This document shows positions 41,581 to 49,880 of a stretch of DNA of 64,000 nucleotides, piece after piece. Numbering within the stretch: the first letter of the stretch is position 1; each line of letters opens with the position of its first letter. Location of the stretch: NCBI GenBank assembly GCA_013286305.1, contig JABDFW010000001.1:1-64000 (forward strand). Direction: 5' to 3'. The position numbers were made by a program, and so were the translations under genes. The notes under the pieces were generated by a model, which saw nothing but the letters and a program-made list of their open reading frames with translations, did no database searches and was not told the DNA's origin. This DNA is from Bacteroidota bacterium (GTDB lineage Bacteria > Bacteroidota > Bacteroidia > Chitinophagales > Chitinophagaceae).

Positions 41581-41767
41581 GCAATTAGTTTTATAAATTA
41601 ATTGGGCTGAAAAAAAGGATGAACAGAAGTGCAAAGGGCGGAAGTTCGATGCAGGGCGTGGATCCAGGTTTTCTGTACTAAGATAGAATTTTTCTTTTGG
41701 CAATTCCTATTATCTTTTTCTAAAGGCTTTTGGCGGTAAAATGGTACTTTAGATAAAACATGCTTAC

Positions 41768-42541
41768 ATGTCAAATCCTCTGTCAAACAACTCGCGCAGG
41801 CAGTTTGTAAAGAATGCTGCAGCCGGTTTAAGTTTTTTGCCCTTATCTTCTTTATTAAATGCACAAACAATTACTACACCACCTGCCGGTAAAAAGAAAA
41901 TAGTTTGCATAGGCGGGCATCCTGATGACCCTGAAAGCGGATGCGGCGGCACGCTTGCAAAGCTGGTACACGCGGGGCATGATGTTACCATAATATATTT
42001 AACAACGGGCGAGGCTGGCATTGACGGCAAACCGCACGACGAGGCTGCCGCTATTCGTAAACAGGAAGCAATCAATGCATCAAAAGTGCTTGGCGCAAAA
42101 CCGGTATTTGCCGGGCAGATTGACGGCGATACCATCATGAACAACGAATGGCTTGGCAAGCTGCAGCAAATCATTGCAACAGAAGCCCCGGACCTTGTTT
42201 TTACGCACTGGCCGGTTGATTCCCACAAAGACCACCAGGTTGCCAGCCTGCTTGTGATACAAACCTGGATACGCAGCCCGCAAAAGTTTCCGCTTTATTT
42301 TTTTGAGGTTTGCACAGGCGAGCAAAGTTTAATATTTCATCCTACTGACTACGTTGATATAAGCGATACGCAGGAACAAAAAAGGCAATCGGTGTATTGC
42401 CATGTTAGCCAGGACCCGCCCGGCATTTATGCCTGTGGCCATGCTGCTATGGAAGAATTCAGGGGGAGAGAATTAGGCGTAAAAGCAGCAGAGGGGTTTG
42501 TACGTATGAGTGGCAAGATGATGGGAGGGAATATGATGTGA
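41768..42541 (+). CDS. PIG-L family deacetylase, Tat-type signal
   Basis: A 257-residue protein. The N-terminus SNPLSNNSRRQFVKNAAAGLSFLPLSSLLNAQ is a twin-arginine-type signal, so the enzyme is probably folded with zinc before export. The PIG-L/LmbE core is intact: CIGGHPDDPESGCGGTLAKLVHAGHDVTIIYLTTGEAG carries HPDD with its zinc ligands, and FTHWPVDSHKDHQVAS the third His. Relatives deacetylate N-acetylglucosamine-containing substrates. The substrate here is unknown. Confidence 0.92.
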   Translation: MSNPLSNNSRRQFVKNAAAGLSFLPLSSLLNAQTITTPPAGKKKIVCIGGHPDDPESGCGGTLAKLVHAGHDVTIIYLTTGEAGIDGKPHDEAAAIRKQEAINASKVLGAKPVFAGQIDGDTIMNNEWLGKLQQIIATEAPDLVFTHWPVDSHKDHQVASLLVIQTWIRSPQKFPLYFFEVCTGEQSLIFHPTDYVDISDTQEQKRQSVYCHVSQDPPGIYACGHAAMEEFRGRELGVKAAEGFVRMSGKMMGGNMM

Positions 42542-42584
42542 TGGCTTTGTTAAAAACAAAGCCGACCAGTAGATTTCAAGGCAC

Positions 42585-43228
42585 TTATATTTTCGTGTCT
42601 TTTTTTATTTTCTCTGCAAGTGAGGGCATATAATTTACAAACCATTCGGGAAGTTCAGTGTAAGCTATTGATTCTTTTATTTTTCCATCTTCAAAAATTG
42701 CAATTGAAATATGGTCTGCTTCGGAAGTATCGACTATATGCAAACTATTAATCAACACGAAATACTTATTTACCTTTTCAAGATTGCCATAAAAATTGTC
42801 GCGAAGGCTTAAGGAATCCACATTATGTCCGCCTTCCTGCGCCCTCCCCAAAACTCTTAAAGCAGAAAGCTCTTCATTGGTTAACCCAAAAAAAATCATA
42901 TGGATGCAATACTCCTCTGCTTTAAATTTTCGTGGTATCTCCCATGTTGCTTCATTCGGGAAATGGCCTTCGTAAACAAAATCTGCTTTATTTGTTATAG
43001 CCATTTCCACAAGGCTGTTAAATTTTTCTTCTACAATTCCAACGAAAGCCTTTTTGATTCTTTAATTGCCTTAACGCCTTGCTTCCATAACTCGGCCCTC
43101 TTCAGAATAAAAAGTTCGTCCCCATTAAAAATGGAACAGCTTTTTTGAATATGTTTAGGTAAATAGTTGACTCCTACACTTGATTTTCCCGCGCCATTTG
43201 AACCTGTAATGATGTATAGCTCAGGCAT
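42585..43228 (-). pseudogene. Zeta-toxin-family ATPase with internal frameshift
   Basis: The first part (43031-43228) reads MPELYIITGSNGAGKSSVGV with a Walker A GSNGAGKSS, then stops at TAG. A single missing base near 43034-43037 explains this: in the shifted frame it continues VEEKFNSLVEMAITNKADF, then VYEGHFPNEATWEIP, FFGLTNEELSALRVLGRAQEGGHNVDS and to the end at 42585. The RxxxGGHxV-type block and Walker A are typical of zeta-like kinase toxins. It begins 3 bp after the small partner gene. The break may be real inactivation or a sequence error. Confidence 0.8.
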
Positions 43229-43231
43229 TAT

Positions 43232-43489
43232 TTAGTATAAATGAAATTGCGAACGTATTTTTTTTATTTCTGCGAAGGAAAGATCACGTATAATATCAAA
43301 ATCATACTGAGATTCAGACAAACTGGCCAATTTAATAACCCCTCCCGGATATTCAAGATAACAGAGCCCCTTAGGCAGGTCCCTCGAGTTTATCATAAAA
43401 GGCATACCCATACTAAGTTTTTGGCTACGTAATTTTCTTACTGCCAAAGAACCTTTTTGCGCATAATATCTTAATTCTGTTGTTTGCAT
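43232..43489 (-). CDS. Small protein upstream of the zeta-like gene, probable antitoxin
   Basis: An 85-residue cytoplasmic protein with no recognised family. It contains QKGSLAVRKLRSQKLSMGMPFMINSRDLPKGLCYLEYPGG and a C-terminal DFDIIRDLSFAEIKKIRSQFHLY. In Bacteroidota, proteins of this size commonly precede zeta-like ATPases, and here the stop is 3 bp from the toxin start. A -7 box (TAAATTTG) lies upstream. The antitoxin role is inferred from order and size only. Confidence 0.65.
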   Translation of the reverse strand: MQTTELRYYAQKGSLAVRKLRSQKLSMGMPFMINSRDLPKGLCYLEYPGGVIKLASLSESQYDFDIIRDLSFAEIKKIRSQFHLY

Positions 43490-43508
43490 TACCCAAATTC
43501 CTGTTACT

Positions 43509-43516
43509 CAAATTTA
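43509..43516 (-). promoter_or_regulatory. -7 box of the zeta-pair operon
   Basis: Read leftward, TAAATTTG (43516-43509) matches TAnnTTTG and lies 19 bp before the small partner gene start. It overlaps the end of the Fur-family gene region (stop codon at 43528). Confidence 0.45.
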
Positions 43517-43527
43517 CAAAAAAACTT

Positions 43528-43950
43528 TTATATATTTCCACATTTACCGCAAATACCGCTTACAATTACATCGGTTTGTTTGCTCTTAAAACCTGCAGGC
43601 AATTGCACATTAGGTATAGTTACATGGTCAAGGCAAAAAGTGGTACCGCACACATCGCATACAAAATGAATATGGTTATCGTGATGATGGCCCTCGGCAC
43701 AGTCGTCCTTGCACAAGGCATACCGTATAGAATTATCTGATGTGGGGATGGAATGTATAATGCCTTTTTCAACAAAGGTTTGCAGGGTGCGGTAAATAGT
43801 TACCCTGTCAAACTGTTCGCCCGAAAGCCTTTCAATATCAGCATGCGCAAGCGCACCTTTTGAGTGATGAAAATATTCCAGTATTTTTTTGCGGCTGTCT
43901 GTAACGCTTAACTGGCTTCGTTTTAATGTTTCCGCTACAATATTCTGCAT
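43528..43950 (-). CDS. Fur-family metal-responsive regulator
   Basis: A 140-residue dimeric repressor of the Fur/Zur/PerR family. The N-terminal winged helix includes LSVTDSRKKILEYFHHSKGALAHADIERL and RVTIYRTLQTFVEKGIIHSI. The C-terminal dimer domain has a metal site (EGHHHDNHIHFVCDVCGTTFC) and structural cysteines CDVC and CGKC. The histidine-rich KDDCAEGHHHDNH segment is more like Zur or PerR than Fur proper, but the metal cannot be named from sequence. It lies next to the Sco gene, 6 bp downstream of its stop, so the two may be co-transcribed. Confidence 0.93.
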   Translation of the reverse strand: MQNIVAETLKRSQLSVTDSRKKILEYFHHSKGALAHADIERLSGEQFDRVTIYRTLQTFVEKGIIHSIPTSDNSIRYALCKDDCAEGHHHDNHIHFVCDVCGTTFCLDHVTIPNVQLPAGFKSKQTDVIVSGICGKCGNI

Positions 43951-43956
43951 ATAAAA

Positions 43957-44673
43957 CTATTGGGCATTATTATTAGGTGTGCCGTTATTTGCAACAGCAG
44001 CATTGTTTGCTTTTTCTGCCAGCAGGCCTCTTATATCACTCTGCAACTGTTTTAATTCGTCCTGTTTTAACCCGTCATACACCTGGCCGCGCACCTGGCC
44101 GTTCTTATCAACCAATGCAAAAAACTGCGTGTGCAAAAACTGGTCGTTTATATTAACAAAAGCATTTTTCGGATCGTCTAATAAATAACTGTCGCGGGCA
44201 GACCGGTAAAGGCTGTCCTTACGACCGGTAAGAAAAACCCATTTGTGCTCATCTACATGCAGGTTATCAGCATATTTTTTTAATACTGCGGCTGAATCAA
44301 TTTCGGGGTCGCAGGTATGCGAAACGATCATCAAATCAGGCTCATCCTTAAAAACATCATATACCATGGTATGCATATTGGCATTCATCCGCGGGCAAAT
44401 ACCCTTGCAGGTAGTAAAAAAATAATTTACCACGCAAACCTTGCCAAGCATATCTTTTTCAGTAAAAGGCTTTCCGTCCTGTGTAATAAATGTAAAAGGC
44501 TTTACTGTGTTTAATACCGGGGACTTGCTCTTGAAATTACTGGCAAAAGTTCGCCAGGTTTGCTCCCTGAAAACATCTTTGGGGCTGTGTACATCGCCCA
44601 GCACAACCACCAGGAACACAAAAACCAATACCACGAAAAAAATACTGTAGCCGAGCAGTTTCTTTTTGTTCAT
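43957..44673 (-). CDS. SCO1/SenC family thioredoxin-fold copper protein
   Basis: 238 residues from ATG 44673; an in-frame start at 44763 adds 30 unlikely residues. One N-terminal membrane helix (LGYSIFFVVLVFVFLVVVLGD) anchors a periplasmic thioredoxin fold with the copper/redox CxxxC in FFTTCKGICPRMN and the conserved His in NDQFLHTQFFALVDKNGQVRG. Sco proteins deliver copper to cytochrome oxidase CuA or act in thiol redox. The tail (about 215-238) is asparagine-rich. The promoter -7 box is at 44690-44697. Confidence 0.93.
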   Translation of the reverse strand: MNKKKLLGYSIFFVVLVFVFLVVVLGDVHSPKDVFREQTWRTFASNFKSKSPVLNTVKPFTFITQDGKPFTEKDMLGKVCVVNYFFTTCKGICPRMNANMHTMVYDVFKDEPDLMIVSHTCDPEIDSAAVLKKYADNLHVDEHKWVFLTGRKDSLYRSARDSYLLDDPKNAFVNINDQFLHTQFFALVDKNGQVRGQVYDGLKQDELKQLQSDIRGLLAEKANNAAVANNGTPNNNAQ

Positions 44674-44689
44674 AAAACCAATTATAGTG

Positions 44690-44697
44690 CAAAGGTA
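44690..44697 (-). promoter_or_regulatory. -7 box of the Sco/Fur-family operon
   Basis: On the reverse strand TACCTTTG (44697-44690) matches TAnnTTTG. It ends 16 bp before ATG 44673, which supports the shorter start for the Sco protein. Confidence 0.5.
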
Positions 44698-44829
44698 AGG
44701 CAGCTTTACAGCACATTTATCAATGACGGGTTGCTTAACTTTTATTTTGCAACTTTGTTGCAAAGTGCTACTTATGCCTCATGGGCAGCTGTATAAACTT
44801 ATAAGTATATCAGCGCTTAACCCGTAATA

Positions 44830-45729
44830 TTAATATGGTTTATATTCCCGTTTGTATTGAACGGATCTTATTTCGTTGCCCTTATTATCGTAAGTAATAA
44901 GTGAAAGACGTTGAATAGAATTTTTTAGGTCAGTACTTATAATTTTAACAGGTTTGCCATTTTGCTCCCATAAAGTATCTGTTAAAAATAATTCTTTTAA
45001 ATCTCTAACTTCTTTTACAAGACTGTCTGTGTGAATAAAAAAACTTGTTGAAACAACATCATTTTTTTCATTCACTTCATTTGTTTCAAGAAGCCGGTTA
45101 TCGCCTGAATACTTATTGGTTTCTATCGATTTAACTTTCTTGTTTGGCAGCAGGTTTATTGTTCTAACAAGGTGGCCCTTATTATCATAAAAAAATGATC
45201 GTATTGTGGTATCGTGCGTTAAAAGGTAGTCGTGGGAATGGGCAATTATGCTGTCAATACTTTTATATTTTATCATCTTATCCTGGGAAGCGGATATATA
45301 AACTGTTTTTATGCATTGGCTTTTGGTATTGTATTCATTAACATCTTCATCCAATATTTTTCCATCCATTGTGTTAATGGTGTGTGTTAAATTATTTTTT
45401 TTATCATATTGGTAAATACTTCCGCTGGCCTGGGTTCGTTTATTTTTTTCATCGGTAAAATCCCGTTTGCCGGTTAAATTAAATCTGCCGTCATATTCCC
45501 GTACAGTAAATGATTTGACACTAATGATCAATCTTCCTTTATAAAAATAATAAAATGTAGCATATGTGGTGTCCAGGAGCCCCGCATTTGTATAAGTATT
45601 TACTGAAACAACGCTGTCGGTAAGCATCCAGCCATCGCCTGCGCTGCCCGGGAAATGCTCTTTTTTAGTATGACCATTACAGCAATAAAATAATAAAACA
45701 ATACCAATTATAACAAGGGTTTCACGCAT
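44830..45729 (-). CDS. Lipoprotein with RHS-like short beta repeats
   Basis: A 299-residue protein with an N-terminal signal ETLVIIGIVLLFYCCNG; C16 or C17 is the likely lipidation site. The body is made of strand pairs such as GSIYQYDKKNNLTHTINTMDGK, FFYDNKGHLVRTINLLPNKK and ITYDNKGNEIRSVQYKREYKPY, which resemble YD/RHS-type repeats of secreted proteins. No toxin or enzyme domain is visible. It stands alone. The function is unknown. Confidence 0.72.
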   Translation of the reverse strand: MRETLVIIGIVLLFYCCNGHTKKEHFPGSAGDGWMLTDSVVSVNTYTNAGLLDTTYATFYYFYKGRLIISVKSFTVREYDGRFNLTGKRDFTDEKNKRTQASGSIYQYDKKNNLTHTINTMDGKILDEDVNEYNTKSQCIKTVYISASQDKMIKYKSIDSIIAHSHDYLLTHDTTIRSFFYDNKGHLVRTINLLPNKKVKSIETNKYSGDNRLLETNEVNEKNDVVSTSFFIHTDSLVKEVRDLKELFLTDTLWEQNGKPVKIISTDLKNSIQRLSLITYDNKGNEIRSVQYKREYKPY

Positions 45730-46388
45730 TGCGGTTAAAATATTTAGCTAATATAAGCAAAGCGCAGGCAGCAATCATTTAATCATCTTTATAGAGCAGC
45801 ATGAAGCTACTTTGCCGGTAATTTTTATTCAAGGCAACTCATTTTATTTAATTACCGTATGTAAATAATATCAAATGCAAGGTGAGGTAACAGGCCACTC
45901 TTTTTAGAACCCCCATATCTAATTTATTGCAGGCAGCAATGCAAACGTGATTTACGTACGCTTGTGATCGTATTGCATAAATATTGGCAGTAAGTTGTTC
46001 TAAATAGTGAGGGTCTTACGGGATGTTGCTCTTATGAATCACCGGGGCTAAAATAAGATATTCTGTGAGGACCGGGCCCCGGTTATTGTATTGCAGTGAG
46101 GATACGGGGTAATGTTATGCCTGTTATACTTCGCGTCTTGGGAAAAATATTCAATAAGCAACACTCAACATTCAATGCTCAAGGTAAATACACGCGGAGT
46201 TTTAGCCTTGGATATTGAGGCCGCCCGAACGGTATGAGCGGGTGTTGAAAATTGTCCAAGGGGACTCCTTCGGAAAATATTGCTTATTTATTTGTGCACA
46301 AATTCAAGCAGTGTTGACTATAAGTACCGGGGCTGTGGCTGTTCTTTTGATGCAACCGAACCGCGTTAATTTTTACTGATGACCTGTA
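45730..46388. other. 659-bp gap without a gene
   Basis: No open frame with protein-like character was found. It contains a CCGGGCCCCGG palindrome (around 46073-46083), low-complexity ATTCAACATTCAATGCTCAA-like stretches near 46150-46180 and GC-rich REP-like pieces (CGAACGG, GCGGG) near 46225-46250. Nothing clearly regulatory is visible. Confidence 0.5.
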
Positions 46389-47375
46389 TTACTGCAACAT
46401 TATCCTTTTCATGTCTGCATCTTTCACTGTTAACAGGCCCGCGGCAGGCAGGCGTTTGGTTAACTCTTTATAATTTTTATCTTCTGTAAATATTTTCTTC
46501 AGCATAGGCAATGCCTGTTCAACCTCGCCGTTGTTGCAAAGAGTAATCGCCGTCCAGTACTGCATCTCCACATTTGAGGGAAACATTTTCATCGCAGAAT
46601 GATATTCATTCATCGCGGTGATCATCTGATTTTTTTCGGTAGCAAGGTCGCCGTTATTCATGTGCTGGTAAGCAATATAAAGATTGTATAACCTTCTTAA
46701 TTCTTTTAACGGCTGCGGGTTATCATCCACTCTTACATCAATGCTTTTATTATTCCATGGCTCATTGGTTGGCACCCCCGGAACAACGATGAGCGCCGCT
46801 GCCTGCATGCCTCGTATATCGCCGCCTGCAACTTGCGCCGCGTCAAGGGCAGCAAGCACTCTTTCTGCCAGCGGTTTGCCTGCTGATGCCCGAAATGCCT
46901 TTGCCATATTTTCGCACACGGTATTTGTGAGCATCATGTTGCTTTGCACACTGAAATTGGAGCCGGTGATATGTGATGCATATTGAATACAACTTTTGCC
47001 TGTATGGGCAGCTACATTGCCTTTGGCATCTAAAATGGCTACCTGCCTTACTTCTCTTGAGGAATCTGTTTTCAATAAACTGTCTAATACCTGCTGTGCC
47101 GTAAACCCCTTTTTTAGTAATGCAAGCCCCTTAAGCCCGTACGATTTATTAACGGATGCCTGAGTGGCAACCACGCCAACACCTGCTTCGCCCCAGGGTA
47201 CCAGTGTGCCCACACTAAACCAATGGCTTTGCACGCCAACAGCCATTTCGCCTGTTATGCTGTCACGTGCAACAATTGAAAAGGTATGTACCAATGGCTG
47301 GTTGTTATTAAAAACCTGTGCATGAACTATTGTTGAAAACGATGTTATCAAAAAAAGGAAACTTAGTTTTCTCAT
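46389..47375 (-). CDS. DUF1028 domain exported protein
   Basis: 328 residues from ATG 47375 with signal peptide MRKLSFLFLITSFSTIVHAQ. Residues 25-220 carry the DUF1028 Ntn-hydrolase-like domain: TFSIVARDSITGEMAVGVQSHWFSVGTLVPWGEAGVGVVATQASVN, then QSNMMLTNTVCENMAKAF and AAQVAGGDIRGMQAAALIV. The C-terminal third is a short TPR-like helical region (AYQHMNNGDLATEKNQMITAMNEYHSAM). DUF1028 enzymes are predicted hydrolases with unknown substrate. Confidence 0.9.
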   Translation of the reverse strand: MRKLSFLFLITSFSTIVHAQVFNNNQPLVHTFSIVARDSITGEMAVGVQSHWFSVGTLVPWGEAGVGVVATQASVNKSYGLKGLALLKKGFTAQQVLDSLLKTDSSREVRQVAILDAKGNVAAHTGKSCIQYASHITGSNFSVQSNMMLTNTVCENMAKAFRASAGKPLAERVLAALDAAQVAGGDIRGMQAAALIVVPGVPTNEPWNNKSIDVRVDDNPQPLKELRRLYNLYIAYQHMNNGDLATEKNQMITAMNEYHSAMKMFPSNVEMQYWTAITLCNNGEVEQALPMLKKIFTEDKNYKELTKRLPAAGLLTVKDADMKRIMLQ

Positions 47376-47460
47376 TGCAATTGTTTGGATAAATATATTG
47401 GAAAGAAGAATAGGATTGCTATTGCGAATACAAATCAATTTTTATTTGGGGAAAATTTGA

Positions 47461-47875
47461 GAGATTGTTTAAAAATTTATTTAAAAATACACTTTGGCTA
47501 AAGCCATTCGCACCTTCATCAATTAACCCAGCTTTAAAGCCAATGTCATTTAGTTAAGAGTAATGCGTCAAACTAAGACCAGTCTTTTTAACTCCAGCGG
47601 AGTTTCGTGTTTATAGAAATAGACGGCACGTATTGTCTGAGGCTCCATCGGAGCCACGTAAACAGGATTTAATTAACACGTGGCTCCATACGGAGCCAAT
47701 AAAAAGCAGCATGCATAATTTCTATAAACACGATGCCCCTCTGGGGCAATAGTCCATTAACAAAACGACATTGGCTTTAAAGCTGGGTTATATAAAACCG
47801 CGGGTATTGGCTTTAGCCAAAGTATATTTAAGCAGCATAAGGTATTTATTTTTAAAATTTTAAACAGCTTCTAAG
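47461..47875. repeat. Nested inverted-repeat element with REP-like palindromes
   Basis: Four levels of inverted symmetry surround one centre. The outermost arms are AT-rich (about 47461-47490 with 47835-47875). The next is ACTTTGGCTAAAGCCA (47491-47506) with its perfect inverse at 47808-47823. The third is a 23-bp perfect arm starting AACCCAGCTTTAAAGCC (47525-47547 with 47767-47789). The innermost pair is CGTGTTTATAGAAAT near 47606-47620, matched near 47719-47733. Inside are palindromes ACTCCAGCGGAGT (47591), GGCTCCATCGGAGCC (47641), GGCTCCATACGGAGCC (47682) and GCCCCTCTGGGGC (47735). No protein frame is present. Confidence 0.75.
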
Positions 47876-47883
47876 AAGTAAAT

Positions 47884-47915
47884 AAAAAAGCCATCCCGCA
47901 GAAGTGGGATGGCTT
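47884..47915 (-). terminator. Rho-independent terminator of the PDZ-protein gene
   Basis: AAGCCATCCC (47888-47897) pairs with GGGATGGCTT (47906-47915) around an 8-base loop. Read leftward it is followed by TTTTTT. It lies 27 bp past the stop codon. Confidence 0.85.
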
Positions 47916-47941
47916 GCACATGAGAAGAAATATATATAGAC

Positions 47942-48898
47942 TTAGAGATTAGTTGTTTTTAGTTCTTTTGGATATTTTACATCAGCAGTTTGCGACTGGC
48001 CATTGCGTGTATAAGTTACTTTAAATGTATCACCCTCCTTGCCGTCTTTCACTGCTTCTTTCAGGTCGTCCACAGAGGTGATGTTTTTGCCATTTACCTG
48101 TGTAATGATATCATCTTCTTTAAGCCCGGCTTTATCTGAAGGTGATTCCTCATTTACACCCAACACTTTAACACCCTTACCGTCTTCGGTGTCCTGCACC
48201 TGTATGCCCATACGCGGCCTGCCCCTCACAAATGAATAAGAACGTGCATCCGGCGCAATCTTCAGGTTAAAATTGTTATCGCCGCCAACGCCATAAATAC
48301 GTATGTCTTTGTTTTTTTGCAGGGTGGCCGAAACTGTATTTTCTTTTCCGTCGCGTTTGTAGGTGATACTTATTTTATCTTCCGGCTTGTATTTCCCTAC
48401 GGCCTTATACAGGTCGTCGCCGTCTGCTATTTTATCATCACCGATTTTAGTGATAATATCGCCTTCTTTTAAACCCGCTTTAGCAGCAGAGCTTTCTTCA
48501 GTAACATCAGTAACTTTTGCGCCTTCATCTGTTTTTTCTGTCATCACGCCCAGTATTGCTTTATTACTCTTAATTTCCTTGCCAAAACTGTTGTTAAACA
48601 TATTCCAGTCCCCGCTCACAAAAGGTTTAGGAAAGTTATAGGCCATATCAGGCATGGTATGATCTTTCATTACTTCAACGCCATCTCCTTTATATTCGTC
48701 AACAGGTTTTCCATTGATGGTTATTTTGTCGCCGTCAACCACGATGGTCACTTTTTCGGTGTTGTTGGCTTTTTTGCGGATTACGATGCTTTCATCGTCC
48801 ATGTCTTTTTGCACTTTAGGTTTGGTATCCTGCGCATATAGGGTTGCTGAAAAGCCAAGTGCAAGCAATAAGGCGGATGATTTTAAAAAAGTATTCAT
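47942..48898 (-). CDS. Exported protein with two PDZ domains
   Basis: A 318-residue periplasmic protein with signal peptide MNTFLKSSALLLALGFSATLYAQ. After an acidic region (30-110) come two PDZ domains: about 115-195 (KAILGVMTEKTDEGAKVTDVTEESSAAKAGLKEGDIITKIGDDKI) and 230-312 (RPRMGIQVQDTEDGKGVKVLGVNEESPSDKAGLKEDDIITQVNGKNI). There is no serine protease domain, so it is not DegP itself; it probably binds C-termini of envelope proteins. It has its own -7 box (48938-48945) and terminator. Confidence 0.88.
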   Translation of the reverse strand: MNTFLKSSALLLALGFSATLYAQDTKPKVQKDMDDESIVIRKKANNTEKVTIVVDGDKITINGKPVDEYKGDGVEVMKDHTMPDMAYNFPKPFVSGDWNMFNNSFGKEIKSNKAILGVMTEKTDEGAKVTDVTEESSAAKAGLKEGDIITKIGDDKIADGDDLYKAVGKYKPEDKISITYKRDGKENTVSATLQKNKDIRIYGVGGDNNFNLKIAPDARSYSFVRGRPRMGIQVQDTEDGKGVKVLGVNEESPSDKAGLKEDDIITQVNGKNITSVDDLKEAVKDGKEGDTFKVTYTRNGQSQTADVKYPKELKTTNL

Positions 48899-48937
48899 TT
48901 TGTTAGGTTTATTTGTTCTACGAATGTTTTAGTAGAT

Positions 48938-48945
48938 CAAATGTA
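48938..48945 (-). promoter_or_regulatory. -7 box of the PDZ-protein promoter
   Basis: On the reverse strand TACATTTG (48945-48938) matches TAnnTTTG and lies 39 bp before the start codon. The -33 region is less clear. Confidence 0.5.
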
Positions 48946-49148
48946 GGGGATTTTTTTATATACGAAAAGTTTCGGAAATGTTAAAGTGGGAAAAAGTTTA
49001 AGAAAGTTTCCAGTTTCCAGTTTGGGTGACGAGATCACGCAAGGTAATAAAAATGGCAGTTGACAGATGAAGATGAACGGACAGGAATGTTTAAAGATGG
49101 CAAGGTAAACAGGGCACCATTACCCTTATACCTGGAAAAATATTATTC

Positions 49149-49721
49149 TCACTTATAATTAGTTTCGTGCATCGCCGTTCGTATAAATAATTCCGGGTAA
49201 TTAACAACAAGCCCTAATTCATCAACCGTTATGATTGCTTCAAAATCATTGGGCACATTTTCATATTTATATTCAGTTTGCGAAACCCTGGTATATTTCT
49301 GCGTGGCTGATCTTACCTGCTGATTTAAAACATCCAGGTATAAAACATCAATCTGCCTGCTTTCAAGTATTGCCAGCCGTATCCTGTTTATAGGCAGTGT
49401 GTTTGTAAAAGGGGTTAATGAAATATCAATATCAATACACCCCTTAAGTTCATTTACAGGAATCCCGTTTTTGCTCCAATTCCCTTTCCCGTCATTGCTG
49501 AAGCGAGATACATTTCTTTTGTCAGAAAGCTGGGTTTTCAATTCAAAGGATATTGTTTCCCAATTCGCATTTGTAATTATTGAGTATTCAGCTTTATAAA
49601 TTTTATGCTTGTACATGCCAATGATCACCGAATTAACCTCCGTACCGGTATCCGTTCTTGTAAACACGCAGTTCTCAAGAGAGTAATATGCCAGCCCGGT
49701 CCAGAGTATGTTTGCCTGCAC
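49149..49721 (-). CDS. Putative glycolipid-binding family protein (PF06475-like)
   Basis: A 190-residue cytoplasmic protein. The family pattern of a tryptophan-glycine start (ILWTGLAYYSLENCVF), VNSVIIGMYKHKIYKAEYSIITNANWETISFEL, GCIDIDISLTPFTNTLPI and a closing ELFIR fits the putative glycolipid-binding domain seen in mycobacterial and other proteins. The reaction is unknown. It has no close neighbour on the same strand. Confidence 0.78.
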   Translation of the reverse strand: MQANILWTGLAYYSLENCVFTRTDTGTEVNSVIIGMYKHKIYKAEYSIITNANWETISFELKTQLSDKRNVSRFSNDGKGNWSKNGIPVNELKGCIDIDISLTPFTNTLPINRIRLAILESRQIDVLYLDVLNQQVRSATQKYTRVSQTEYKYENVPNDFEAIITVDELGLVVNYPELFIRTAMHETNYK

Positions 49722-49880
49722 AATTTTATTTTTAACTTTTACAACGTCCTTCTCCCCGTTTCCAGTTTCCGGTTTGAGTGGAGAAGAATATTAAGGGGAA
49801 GTTACTGACTTTGTTTGAGGTCATAAATAGAATCCTTTCGGCTTCATAGTTAGAATTACCTCGTGAAAGGGGTAACAGGT

